A stretch of DNA of 23,758 nucleotides from positions 1-23,758 of the forward strand of contig JAPTJF010000652.1 in NCBI GenBank assembly GCA_029339195.1, written 5' to 3'. The translations under genes and the position numbers were made by a program. Positions 10,526-21,996 of the stretch are shown one piece after another. The notes under the pieces are model-generated. The model ran no database searches and was not told the origin of the DNA. It worked only from the letters and a program-made list of their open reading frames with translations. The stretch's first letter is position 1. Each line of letters starts with the position of its first letter. The DNA is from Micractinium sp. NFX-FRZ (lineage: Eukaryota; Chlorophyta; Trebouxiophyceae; Chlorellales; Chlorellaceae).

Positions 10526-11375
10526 GCTGGCCGACACTGTCGCACGGGGGACCGGCAGGCTGGACAGAGAAAGAGGCGGCGAATCGACAATGTGGTATGA
10601 CCAAGACCCTGAGGGGCGGCGCAACTCAAACCGTCGTCACGTTTTTGCGGGTGGTACCCGCCCCTTCCCACGGGCCCGCCCGTCGTTGGAGCCCGACGGC
10701 TGCGGAGGGAGACTAGTGTAAGGGCGCTTTTTAGAGATGCAGAGTTATTTGGCGGGTCAGGCAGGCGCTCTCTCGTGCAGGGCCTGCACTCGCGTTGCCG
10801 CCGCCGACGCGGCGAAGGGCCAGCCTCTCACTTGCGGCCTCAGAAGCAGGCCACTCGTCTGAAGGGAGCCGGGAGTAAGAGTAATCAGGGGACCTCAATC
10901 TGTGCTAGCATGTTTGAGCCACCGCCGCCTGGCGCAAGGGAAACAGGCGGGCATCCACCGCCAGAACGGCGGCTCTACCTTGGTACCACGCACATGGGGT
11001 CACCCAGCTGCAGGTGGCCCCAGGCCAGTCATCATTGCCTTCAGATTTCATTCGCAAACCCAGGGTTGCAATCCTGCAACGAGAGGTACCACTGCCTGCA
11101 GGGAGTATCCCGCAGCTCGTGAGCCCGCAGAAGGTGCTGCCCTGCCACCCATGGTGCCCTCAACGCGGGCATGACTGGCAGCTCGTGCGAAGATGGCAGG
11201 TGAGGAGTGTTTGATACGACAAATACATATAAAAATTCCAGGACTCCAGCACAAGAATACATGGACGCAATGATTCAAAACTTCCAGTATTGCATGCTAC
11301 TTAACTCGACAAACCACACCCACAGCTGGGCAAAGGTTGGTTGCTGCCTGCCTGCTGAGAGGCCAGCTGGCGGCG
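10526..11375. other. Intergenic: MATE promoter and 3' flank of the small helical-repeat gene
   Basis: No credible exon was found. The segment from about 11205 to 11300 is strikingly A/T-rich for this window (it includes ACATATAAAAATTCC), as expected of a 3' UTR or transcript end. The MATE 5' UTR should start just above 10525. No TGTAA signal was seen for the upstream gene. Confidence 0.5.
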
Positions 11376-12158
11376 CTAAAGGCCCCGGTGAGATGTGCCG
11401 CGCCCCGGGGGTGTGCCAGGCGCCACCTGCTCCACAGCTGCCGCCTCAGCCGCCGCTGCCAGCTCAGCATCTTGCCGCAGACCCAGTTGGGCCCAGCCGT
11501 GCAGGCAGGAGGCCGCGCTGCTCGGCTGCGCTGTCGGCAGCACGCGCAGCAGCGCACCTCGCAGCTCTCCTGCCAGCTCAGCACTCAACCACCAGTGCTG
11601 CCTGCTGCATGCCGCCAGGGTGGCGGCCAGCTGCTGCGCCGTCATGGCGGGCAGCGCCAGCAACAGCAGCACTTGCTTGACTAATGTCAGTTCTGGGTAT
11701 AAGCCGGCGGTGAGGCGTGCACGGTCCAGAAAGGCAGAGAGTTCTGCGGCAATCTGCTTGCGGGAGACCGGCATGGCGCCCTGGTCGGCAACGGGCAACA
11801 AGGTTAGCCACTGACTTGCAAGGCCTGCATAGCCAAACAGGAAGAAGTGAGATGCCCTGTATGTGAGTTCGTCAGCCATGAGGTAGACTTTGTACGGGGT
11901 AAGGACTGGCACCCGGTGGGCAGGCGGAGGCGGGGCGGCTGGCGGCGGGAGGCAGGCGGCCACTTGCCCGGCAAGTTGCGGCTCGGCGATGGCTCCCGCC
12001 AGCTGGTTGATCTCGGTATTTCAGTGGGTGATGTGCTGAGATGAGGGAGCCGAGGCGCGGGGCGTCACCCCCGAGGCGGCTGCTGGAGGCGAACGCGCGT
12101 GGGAGCGCACGGCATCCTTCACCGCGTGGAACACAGCGGGTCGCGAGTTTCGCAGCAT
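11376..12158 (-). CDS. Hypothetical helical-repeat protein with transit-like N terminus
   Basis: Proposed exons 12158-12069 and 12011-11376, giving 241 residues; the frame is open and continuous after a 57-base intron. The start MLRNSRPAVFHAVKDAVRSH is Arg-rich, lacks acidic residues in its first 14 positions and could form an amphipathic helix, as in mitochondrial or plastid targeting peptides. The body is mostly predicted helix. The part from about residue 140 to 215 shows two Ala/Leu-rich helical hairpins (PAMTAQQLAATLAACSRQHW and a similar SSAASCLHGWAQLGL). These recall the octotricopeptide/RAP-type repeats of algal organelle RNA-binding proteins, but two units are too few to assign. The gene sits between the TGTAA signal of the DUF5107 gene and the MATE promoter. 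The intron is short with a poor polypyrimidine tract, so the start region is the weakest part. The gene could also be a fragment of a longer, decayed OPR gene. Confidence 0.42.
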
Positions 12159-12330
12159 GGGAAGCGCCAGTGGATCACGCGCTGCCTCGACCGTGTCAAT
12201 CCTGCCGCCGCCATGGCGCCACTGGCAGGACGCTGCCGCCCAGCTAGTGCAGACTGCATGTGTCACTGCTTTGATCTACTCTCTTCCCTCCGAGCTACCA
12301 CATCCTCCAAGCTCGGTCACTTGCAAACAT

Positions 12331-12335
12331 TTACA
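12331..12335 (-). promoter_or_regulatory. TGTAA polyadenylation-type signal for the DUF5107-TPR gene
   Basis: TGTAA on the minus strand about 280 bases past the DUF5107-TPR stop codon at 12614, a normal 3' UTR length for a green alga. It separates that gene from the next minus-strand start at 12158. The stretch 12336-12613 shows no other exon. Confidence 0.6.
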
Positions 12336-12613
12336 CTGTGCAGCAGGGGTTAGCTGTGAAGAAGACGTGATGCTAGCATGCAGAGAATGCAGGTGATGAG
12401 GGGCGCAGGGCGGCCCCCTGCTGCCAAGCCACGCACCCATGCAAGAGCTGTACAGTTCGCGACGCCACTACAGCGCCTTCCTTCCTGATCAGATCAGCCG
12501 CTGCCAGGGCAGCACCGGTTGCCAGCTTGGCCGGCGTCACCCTTCCTTCTACGCCGCCATTTCAGCAGATGCTGCCAGCTCAGCCGGCACCGCTCTTCAC
12601 TTGTGCCGCCAGC

Positions 12614-15600
12614 TCAGGCGGCGGCCCCCTTGATCTCCGCTGCCAGGTCAGCAGCCAGGCCATGCGAGGGGTCCCGCTCCAGCACTGTGCTGACCAGCGC
12701 ACCCGCCTGCTCCGTCTGCCCCAGCCCCCAGCGCGCCTGCGCCTCCATAAACAGAGCTTGTGTCTCCTGGACATACAAGGGCGGGCAGCAGGGTACAATT
12801 AATGTCAGCAGCACGGCAGCGGTTGAGGGTGTACAGGGCCTCGTCGCTCTTTCTTGCCGCTTGCCAAACAATAGGCAGTCGCGTGCATGCACACCTGTGG
12901 GACGGCTCTGTCCCAGCTGCTCCCCACACGCCGCCCGCTTGCCCCGCCCCCACACGCCGCCTGCTTGCCCCGCCCCCACGGCACCCGCCCCAAAGACTCG
13001 GCTCCCTACTTGCCCTTACTGTTTCGTAAAGGGGCCAGCTCTACCTGCTGCCACCCCTCCTCCCCGCCTGCGGCCCCAGCCCCTCCATAAGACGCCCCCG
13101 AGCGGCGGCAGCGGCGGCGGCCCACCTGCAGGTGCTGCAGACCATTCGCACGCGGCCCACACACATGGTTCCCCTGTAACCCTTATCCTTGATAATTTGT
13201 GCCCACCTGCCGGTGCTGCAGGTCGTCCTCAAACAGCAGCATGGTGGGCAGCGAGGTGGCAAAGTAGTCGATCTTTGCAGGTGCCAACGCCAGCTCACGC
13301 GCGTACGCCAGCAGCGCCTCCAGCAGCTGGCTCGCCTCCTGCCAGGGTGGAAAGGGTGTGAGGGAGGGGAGGGTTTGCAGCACAGTGGAATATTTTGGTG
13401 GCGATAGCATTGGCTGTAGCGGGGCGTGTGCCAGCAGCGCCTGCAGCAGCTGGCTCGCCTCCTGCCAGGGTGGAAAGGATGGAAAGGGTGGGAAAGAGAG
13501 ATACCATGCTTGGGGAAAGGTGGGAGCAGTGTTAAAGTGCCTGCATTGAGCCAGCTGCCTTGTGCAGGGCATGGAGGGCATTGAGAAGCCAGCCACTACC
13601 CTCCCCTCCTCCGCCCGACGTCCCCCGCCCACCCACCCACCTGCTCCCGCCCCAGCTTGCGCAGCGCCAGTGCAGAGTACAGGCTCTGCTCGCTGAAGGG
13701 GCAGACCGCCATGGATTGGAAGTCGCCACGCAGCGCCGCCGCCGCCTCCCACTGCTGGGCAGCCTCCTGCTGCAGGGTGGGAGGAGCGGGAGGAGGGGCG
13801 GCAGGGAGCAGTCGTGGGCGGCAGGGGATGGCAGCAGGTTGCCAGTGATGTTACCATGCATAGTACGCAGACCTGGCAGGTGTAAGAGCCTGCTGTGCCA
13901 GGCAGTGCACACAGATTCTGCGCTCCCTCACCCGCTCGCAACAATGCAAGGGCCCAACCCTCCACCCGCCCTGCACTGGTCAGGCATGGGCGTCCCGTTG
14001 CCTTCCCACGCCCTCCCACGCCCCAGCCCTTTGAGCGCACCTGCCTGCCCGCCACCTGCAGCGCGGCCCCCAGCCAATAGCGCACGTCAGCATCGTTGGC
14101 CAGCATGTGCCGGGCCTCCCCCAGGTTGTGTGGGCTCTGCATCGCCGCGCTAAACAGCTCCACCGCCTCGCCCGCCCGCCCCGCCGCCAGCGCGGCCCTT
14201 CCCAGCGCCAGGTGTGCGCGCACATGCTGCCCCAGCGCCGCGCCCTCCCCGCCCTCCCAGGGCTGCCAGCGCCGCGATGCCAGCAGCTGCTGTGCCTGCT
14301 GCGGTCGGCCCAGCTGGCAGTACAGCTGGCAGGCCTCTGCTGCCAGCGCATCCCGCTCCTGCACCAGCTCCATGCTTTCTTCCAGGGCCGCCAGCCTGGC
14401 GCCAGGTGGCACGCAGCGCCGCTTGCTCAGCTGGTCTTGCTCGTAGAGCAGGCGGGAGTCGCGGGGTGACAGCTGGCGGGTGCGGGCGTAAGCGGCGGCC
14501 GCACGCTCAGCGTCCTGCCAAATAAAGGGGGCAGCGCGCAGTGAGGTGTGGCGGTGTGGGGGCGAGGAGAGGGGAGGCCAGGGGGCGGGAGTGGCACACA
14601 AATACAGGGTTGTCCAAGGCTGACGCACCTTTCCGCAGGCAGGGTACCTCCTTGGGAGAACCGAGATGCCCAGGCCGCGCCCCGCCTGGCACGCCGCCAG
14701 GTGGAGCACCAGTGTATGCGTGAGGCCTCAGCCTGTCTCCCCGCAGGCTCCCCCTGCCCCTGCCCACCTTGCGGATGTTGTGGTAGGCAATGCCCAGGTT
14801 GCGCCAGGCCGAGGGCAGGCCAGCCGGCTCCAGCTCCACCGCCTGCTCCCACAGCGCAATGGCCTCGTCGTACCGCTGCCAGGCGTACAGCTGGTTGCCC
14901 AGGTAGTACCGCGCCCTGCGGGGAAGGTGGGTGGAAGCTGTGAGATGTGCAGCAGGACATGCCGGGCAAATGCCTCCTTGCATCTTCTGCCAGCAGTACA
15001 GCTGGGGCGGTCGCTGCTGGCTGTGGTTGCACAATCAAGAGGGAGCGAGTGAGCATAGGCGCTCGCCATGACTCTTGCACTGGCACCAGCCAACCCGACA
15101 CCTGAGGAGCGAAAGTGCCAGGGACCACATGGCAAACGTTTTGATGCAAAGTCATCCGCGTGCTGCAAGACCCACATGCAGTGCCCGCCCACCTTCCACC
15201 CTCGCCCACCTGGCATCCTGTGGCGCCTGGTCAGCCGCGTGCTGCAGGATGCGCAGCTCCTGAAGGCGGGCGGGGAAGCAGTACTCTGGGGGGGCAGCCG
15301 CCGCGGCGGCCAGGCACTCAGCCTCCTCTTCGGCCTGCAAGGGCCAGCGACGGGGCAAGGGGACTGGTGCGTTACGGTCGGTGCCTGCAGGAGGACGGAT
15401 GCTGGCGGCACCACGCCGCGCACAAACAGCCCCACTCAAATGCAGCCGTGCAGTGCAACCGCAGCGCTCTGGCAGCTGCCTGGGAGCCAGTGTAGCCCCT
15501 TCACACCAGCAGTGCAAGTGGCACCTCACCTGCCCCAGCTGGTGGTGCAGGTATGCCTGGTAGTAGGCCAGCAGGGGGGCCGTGCCAGGGGAGGGGGTGC

Positions 15601-18600
15601 CCGCCTGCGCCTGCACCACGTCCAGCGCCTCGGCGTGCAGCCCTGCAGGAGCAGGCGGCGTGGATCAACAGTGTGGGCAGCGGTGGGACTTGTGCTGGTA
15701 AGCAGTGCTCGGCAGCCTCTCAGCGTGCAGCCCTGCAGGAGCAGGCAGCAGGGATCACCAATGTGGGCAGCGGTGGAATGTATTGATGTCCCATTAAGCC
15801 AGCCAAAGGCTGGTTTCTGCGGCAGGGCAGACAGGGCTGCTGCCAAAGAGCAGCACCAGCCGCCTCCCTGTCATCAACGCCAGTCCCTCCTCACCCTATC
15901 CACCTGCCCACTCCACACCCACCCGCATCCACATAGTCGAGCGCCAGATCCAGCGCCGCCTGTGTGTCACAGCGCAGCGCGCCGCTGCCTCCCTCCAGGT
16001 GCACCGACCACCAGTCCAGGGGATCAGTCGCCCGGGTGCCCGCCACAAGCTTGGCAGCCTCCTCCGCCCGCCCCGCCCGCCGCAGCACGGCGGCGCGCAG
16101 GTTGCGAGCCTGCAGCAGGTCTGAGTTGGTTGCCAGGGCGGCCTGGCAGTGCTGGGCCCCCTCCTCCCAGCGGCCACACGAGGCATCAATCTGCAGGGGC
16201 AGGGCGGGGGGGGCGGTACCGAGCAAGGAGAAGTGTTGAGCGGGTCCTTGCAGCCAGGAAGGGTAGACCCCAGAGCACGCAAAACGTCTGCTGAATGGTC
16301 TGCTCTTGCAGCAGGTTATGTACTTGCACCCGCCTGCCCGACTGCCTGCGCCCGCAGCCCGTCCACCTGACCACCCCGCCTGCCCTGTCCTGCCCTCCCA
16401 AAGCCCACCTGTGCCAGCGCGTAGTGAGCTGGCGCCCGCCAGGCGTAGCTCCACGTCGCTTTGTACAGCGCCGCGTACGCCTCGCGCTCCCGCTCCAGCC
16501 CGCCCTGCCAGCGCAGCGCCAGCCCCAGGCAATAGTGTGCCTCCCCGTTTGCTGGGTTGGGGTTGCGGGCGGTCAGGCGGGCAATGGCGGTGCGAGCGTG
16601 CGCCTCTGCTGCGCCAAACTCGCCGTAGCGCAGGTGCCAGCGGGCGAGGGCGGTGTTGCAGCGGGCGTCGCCGGGGTCGCGGGCCAGGGCCTCCCGCCAG
16701 TACAGCAGGGGGCTGCGGGTGGGGTGGCGGTACTGCTCCAGGTGCAGGCCTGGGGGGAAGCCAGGCGGAAGGTGGGGGTGAAGGCGGGAATGTGAGGGGT
16801 CCGGATGGTTTTGGTCGAAATGCTGCAGGTGCAGGTTTGGGGCAGGGTGAGGAGGGTGGGGGGCAAGTGGTGGCCAGCACAACAAGCAGCCAATGCAAGC
16901 CCCAAGATGAAGCAGCACACAACCATGCAAGCGATCCAGGCGCACCTCTTGCCCACCCACGCCGCCCCCTTGTCATCCCACCCAGGCACCCACCCACCCG
17001 TCAGGTAGAGCTCATCAGCGCTGGCCACATCCTGGGGCGCAGCCGGCTCGGTGGCCGGGTGCAGCTCCCCGTTGCCGCCCTCTGTCCCCGCCGCCTCTGG
17101 CTGGTAGCTGAGCAGCAGCTCCCCGCTACCATCTGTGACTGCCACTCGCAGCTGCTCCTCTCGGCACCCCTCTGGCAGCTGCACCTCCCTGAGTAGCGGC
17201 TGCCCCGGCCCCACCGCCGCCACTTCTTGCAGCAGTGCCCCCTCAGCTCCCTCCATCTGCAGGGTGACTCGAGCCGTTGGGTGGCTCTCTGTCAGGGCGA
17301 CACCCAGGGTGGCCCGCCCCTCGTGCACCGTCAGCCGCACCGCGCCTTGCAGGTTGGCGTGCTGGGGGCAGCCAATCTCGCGCACCGGGTACCTGGGGGG
17401 GCAGGCGGGCGTGCGGGGCATGGTGTTGTGTGGGCAGGCGGGCCGAGATGCAGCAGTCGGCCGGCCGGCAGGCCGGCAGGCAGGTGAGCCAACCAAGAGA
17501 AGACCAAGGCTGGCACTGCAGCCCTTCTGCTTGTGCGCCTCTCTCGCTGGGCTGCGTGCACACACTGCGAAAGCTGGCATACAGACCCTACAGCGTGGTG
17601 CCCAGCCTGCTCTCTTCCTCCCTGCCACAGCGCAACATCAGCCCCAGCCTGACGCAGCGCCGCCCAGCTAGGCTGGTACCCACCAGAACTGTGAGAAGGT
17701 CTTGGTCTCTCCTGGTGCCAGCCAAGTGAAGTCGGGCTGGTTGTCGGTGTACACACCTGCGAGGAGAGAGAGTGCCAGGTCAGCAGGAGAGGGAGTGCCA
17801 GGTCAGCAGGGAGACGCGGCCAGTAGTACAGGTCAATCCTGTACGCCTGTCAGTCAGCGGACGACAGAGGGAACGGGCTACTTGGGAGGGAGGTTGGATG
17901 CAGGCGGCTGGGTGTGGCAGGCTGCTGGCGCCATGCGCGGCTGCACCCGAGGGTGACCCACACGCACGTGGCAGCTGCCGCAGAGCTAAGCAAAACACAA
18001 CCATGATTCACGCTCTAGAGAGCACGCAAGCTCCTAAAACAGATCACGCAGATTATGAGCGTGCACATGGTTTCAACCTGCCCCGCCCGCCCACCCGACA
18101 TGAGCTCAATGTAGGGCCCGTCCTCATCCGTCAGGTTGCGCTCCCACGCATACCTGCACCCGGCAGCCGGCCAGAGAGAGGGCGTGGGCAGCCGGACCGG
18201 GTGGAGGTGTGCATGCCTGGCAAGCAAAGCAGGGCATTCTGGGCAAGCAGGGCAAGCACAGCGCAGCCGGCTCACTAAGGGCCAAGGAGAGGAGCAGGCA
18301 CTGCAGCAATGCAGGGTGTCTAACGATTCACGAGCCGCCCTCCTCCTGCCCTGCCCACCCCCAGCCCACCCTTCTCACCCAAACTCGTGCGCCCCCCAGG
18401 TCCACATCTTCTTGCCCTGCACAGCACAGCACAGCACAGCACAGCAGGAGGGGGGCGCACCGCACCGCTCCCACGTCACGCTGTGCCAGTTGCGGTGCCG
18501 GCAGGACAACAGCAACAGAGGGATGTCCCGAGCGTGCCGCCAGGGCAATAGACAAGAAGATTCCCCAGACCAGACTGCCCGCACAGCAACAATTCCAGGG

Positions 18601-20898
18601 CACAGCATACCACGTGCCTGCCCCCCTCCCTCCCTTCTTCCTCCCTCCTTGCTTACCGGTGAGATGTGGTGGTTGGCGACGTGCACCAGGCCGGCGTGCT
18701 GGGTGTGGTCGTAGCCGCCCATAAAGTCCTGCCGGTGATAACACATGCAGGGCGCAGGGCTGTGAATTTGCACAGGCTGGGCAGGTAAGGGCAGAGGAGA
18801 TATGGAGGCAAGCACGCGGCGTGCTTGGGCCGTAGCTGGCCACGCATGCAGTCTTGTGGAGGCGCGCACGTGGCAGAATTGCCATTCGGTTTGCCCAGTT
18901 CCGTCTTGGCACCCTGCGGCCCGGGGCAGCCAGCCAGACCCCCCAACACAGGCAAACTCGTAATTTAAACTCATCCGATGCTGCAGCTTCAGCCCACCTT
19001 GTCTGTGCCGCACACCATGTAAGAGGTGGGCACCGGTATGTTCTTCCACCAGTCCAGGCGAGTGCCGGGGCTGCAGGGGGGTGGGACGGGTGCCAGGCAG
19101 GCAAGTGGGGGGGTGGCAGGACGATGGGAGGGCGAGCAGGTGCAGGTGGGCTGGCTCTCGCCAGATGTTTTGTGGCAAGCTCTCTCGTATTCCAAGCCCA
19201 GCCAAAACCTGGCACACCATCTTGTTCAAAGCCAGATCAGCGTACCTGTAGTCCACTCCGTAGTACACGCCCCGGCACTCTGGGAAGTCGGCCACCGCGC
19301 GCTTTGCGTGGTCTGCCACCTGGCGCACGCCGGGGGGGAAGAAGGACTGGTAGCCGTCGTTGACGCGCACACCCACGTTGGCCCACCACAGAAAGGTCTG
19401 CAGCAGCGCAGCAAAGGTAGAAAGAAGGCGTGCAAAAAGAGAGTGCATGCATGCATGAAAGAAGGCAGGGCTGCATTGGCCAAGGCGCCGCCGCGCGTGA
19501 AGAGGAAGAGCCACGTGTGCAGCACAAAAGGCATCAGGGGCCCAGCAAGACAAAAGCCAGGGCCCCGACTCTGTCAGTTGCCACACCTGGGGCAGCTGCG
19601 TGCGGTTGTAGAGGCGGGCGCGGAGCTCAACGAGGGAGGAGCCGGGGCGCAGGCGCACGCCGTGCATGCCCTGCGGGGCGCATGGAAGGGGACGGCGGCG
19701 GTGGGGACAGGGGCGCAGGCAGGAGGCAGGCGGTAGGGGGAGTGCGCGAGGGGTGGGAGGCAGTGCATGGTTGCGGCTGGCAGGCAGGGTGGCTGTAATG
19801 TCGAGCAGCTGCAGCGGCAGCCGCTGTTACAAAGTGCCTAAGCCGCCCGCGCCACCCATTGCTGCCTGCCCGCTCACAGCACTCCCTCACAGCATGCTGC
19901 CGCCCTCCTAGCGGCCTGCCTGGACCAACCCTGATGATCTGCCCCTGGAGTGCCCCGGCCTGCCCACCCGCCCCGCCCCTGCCCGCCCGCCCACCTTCAT
20001 CCTGTTCATTGGCTCGTGCTCGCTGCACCACACCGTCACCGACCCGTCCCCCTCGTCCCGCTCAATGTGCACGTCGCAGGGCATGAAGGTGGAGGGGCGG
20101 TGGTGCTGCGGCCAGTTGAACTCCACCCCTCCGCTGATCCAGGGGCCTGACAGGCCCACGAGGGCGGGCTTGATGACTCGCTGGCGGTAGAAGAAGTCGT
20201 AGCCGTTGGACTTGTCCTGGAAAAGGGGTGGGCGGAGGAATAACACTTGTAGGCTTGTCGTCAGAGAGGTGTGAAACGATGCAAGGGCAGCGGGGGTGAT
20301 GGATGTGCGAGGGCCTATGTAGGGTTCTTAAGGCGTCGGGCGAGGCACATACTCAGTGGGTCGGTACTAGGCAGCCAGCACATGACTAGACAGTGAGGCA
20401 GGGGGCAGGCAGGCAGGCAGTGGGCGGCGATATGCGCACATCGGCCAGCCTTGCACGCCACTTCCCGCCCCGCCCTGCCCCCGCTGGCCGCTGCCCACCT
20501 GCACCCTGCCCGACCCTGCCTCGTCTTCCCCCCCCACCGGAACGACACCCCCAAGACCCCTAAACCCTCCCACCCCCCTGCCTCACCAGTCCCACATGTA
20601 TGCGCCCGCCCAGCTCTGGCAGCAGCATCAGCTGCACACACTCGTTCTCAAGAAACACGGCATCCCACTCCTGCTCCCGCTTCTCAGTCTCAATGCGGTC
20701 CACCACAGGCAGCGGGTAGAACCGCCCGCTGCTGCCCTGGTAGACACGACGCTCCAAGAATTGGGGGTGCGGGTCGGGGGTGCAGGGGTGGTAGGTGGGG
20801 ATGGAGAGGCGCTCGCGCCGCACCGTCACGCCGCCCTGCGGCGGCGCTGCCGGCTCGGCGGCAACGGCGGGCGAGGCAGCAGCTGCCGCGTCGCTCAT
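12614..20898 (-). CDS. DUF5107 domain and tetratricopeptide repeat protein
   Basis: Nineteen exons: 20898-20587, 20216-19995, 19670-19587, 19397-19246, 19070-18998, 18728-18657, 18416-18379, 18153-18095, 17756-17684, 17392-16998, 16749-16409, 16190-15923, 15642-15530, 15334-15210, 14915-14768, 14514-14041, 13769-13641, 13338-13207 and 12766-12614. All phases agree and give 1,120 residues, close to the usual length of this family. The N-terminal half is DUF5107, with conserved blocks LPELGGRIHVGL, GGVEFNWPQHHRPSTFMP, QTFLWWANVGVRVND, HHISPGKKMWTWG, NLTDEDGPYIELM and QFWYPVREIG. TPR-type helical repeats follow from about residue 495 to 1115 (YWREALARDPGDARCNTALA, ALRRAG-like units, AWRNLGIAYHNIRK). 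There is no signal peptide, so it is probably cytosolic. The family is common in bacteria and fungi; from memory the domain resembles mutarotase-like beta-sandwiches that bind carbohydrate, but no activity can be claimed here. Exons 13 and 18 have duplicated acceptor regions. Exon 17 has a CAGCAG tandem acceptor. Confidence 0.92.
13301..13478. repeat. 123-base tandem duplication of a splice acceptor and exon start
   Basis: Bases 13301-13355 recur at 13424-13478, matching at 52 of 55 positions with an offset of exactly 123. Each copy contains, on the minus strand, a CCACCCTGGCAG acceptor followed by a segment encoding EASQLL. The downstream copy (13338) is the expected start of exon 18. The upstream copy (13461) would add 41 residues in frame with no stop. 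Confidence 0.85.
15631..15776. repeat. 90-base tandem duplication covering the exon 13 acceptor
   Basis: Bases 15631-15686 recur at 15721-15776, about 50 of 56 identical, with an offset of exactly 90. Both copies carry a TCCTGCAG acceptor on the minus strand, followed by GGCTGCACGC. Use of the upstream copy (exon start 15732) keeps phase but meets a TGA near 15662, so it would truncate the DUF5107-TPR protein within the repeat region. Confidence 0.85.
18419..18446. repeat. AGCAC pentanucleotide microsatellite at a splice acceptor
   Basis: About five tandem AGCAC/ACAGC units sit directly upstream, on the minus strand, of the exon 7 acceptor of the DUF5107-TPR gene. They take the place of its polypyrimidine tract and create a series of GTGCTGTGCAG-like sites. 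Confidence 0.75.
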
Positions 20899-21996
20899 GG
20901 TGGGCCGCTGTGCACCGAGCGTAGGCTGCTGTACCAGCGTGCTCTACATGTAAGGTGCAGCTTGTGCGAGCAGCTGCAGACAGGGCAGGCAGCAATAGGA
21001 TGGTGCCAGGAGGGCACGGTGACGGGGCGGTGCGGGGCGGTGGCGGTGGCAGGGTGCAGGCTAGGGTTTGGGCGCAGTCGTCGCGCCGATCAGAGCTATG
21101 CTGACAACATATGGCAGTTGCGGGCAATCACAAGGTCCCGGGGCAACCGCAAGAACCTCAATGGCAGTCCCACCGATCGCGCCTGCCTCGATAGCCGGCG
21201 TGAGAGTATCGGCAACAACCTCGGAACGGTCCGGATGGATGCTATGATCCCCGAGACGCACCCTGCGAGCTACCTGCCTGCGAGCGCACTTGGCCTTCCC
21301 TGCTGGGCCCGCCGTGCCCCGCCGCCAAGGCGGCTTCCTGCGAAGTCCTCCTCTCCCTTTCATGCCAGGCGGCAAGCTTGCTTAATACAGTGGCTGCAAT
21401 GTTGGAGTACTACTGCACAATCCCATACAGGTATGTGGATGGTGAGGGGCCCTCCACGGTGCCAAAGTGTGCCTGGCACGCACTGCAATGAAGCTGCCGG
21501 TGCATGGCGGGCAACCCGCAATAGCGGGCACCTGCGATACTGTGCTGCGAGGTCCTATGGTGCACATTTGTATGTTAAATTAAAGGTGTACGTATGTCTT
21601 CTAGCAGGCACCCATTTACAAGTCTGCATAGCCGGGAATCGGCCCAGGCTGCGCCAGACCAACCTGGCTGGGCGGCAGCGGCAGCGGCGGCGGGATGAGA
21701 GGGTGAGCGGCCGGCTGCTGAGCTACTGTTTGTCTCCGTCTTCTGTTATTGTCAAGTCTCGCAAACCATCCTCACCACCCGATTGCCCCGCCCGACCTGC
21801 TGTGCAAAGGCCCGGCGCGAGGACCAACCCCGAGAGCACGAGGTGACGGGAGCCTTTGTGCAGCTGGCAGCCTAGGCCTGGTGTAATCACGCGGGCGAGT
21901 CGGAAATGCAGCTGAAGCTTGAGTCTGTCCCTGTTCCAACTGCCGCCCCCCGCCGCCGCCGCCGCTTGCCCGCAGGGGGAGCGGTGCGCCAGCGGC
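20899..21996. other. Divergent intergenic region between DUF5107-TPR and histidine phosphatase genes
   Basis: About 1.1 kb should hold both promoters. An A/T-rich patch at 21565-21595 (TTAAATTAAAGG) is the clearest compositional feature. A minus-strand open stretch at 21061-21290 has a less GC-biased codon make-up than the neighbouring genes and is discussed as a finding. A short overlapping upstream ORF of the phosphatase gene lies at 21906-22037. Confidence 0.5.

Noticed and set aside
13183..14709. Minus-strand open frame of 508 codons
   Set aside because: It contains true exons 16 and 18 of the DUF5107-TPR gene joined through introns that happen to lack stops. Splice sites and family alignment support separate exons.
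18417..18656. Extra exon inside the intron before the KKMWTWG block
   Set aside because: The DUF5107 pattern runs directly from HHISP to GKKMWTWG, so an inserted exon would break a conserved block.
21061..21075. Telomere-like CTAGGGTTTGGG
   Set aside because: Fewer than two imperfect units; expected by chance and not an array.
20596..21846. Plus-strand open frame of 416 codons
   Set aside because: It runs antisense across the first exon of the DUF5107-TPR gene and through the divergent intergenic region. The translation is low-complexity and changes character along its length. High GC makes such shadow frames common here.
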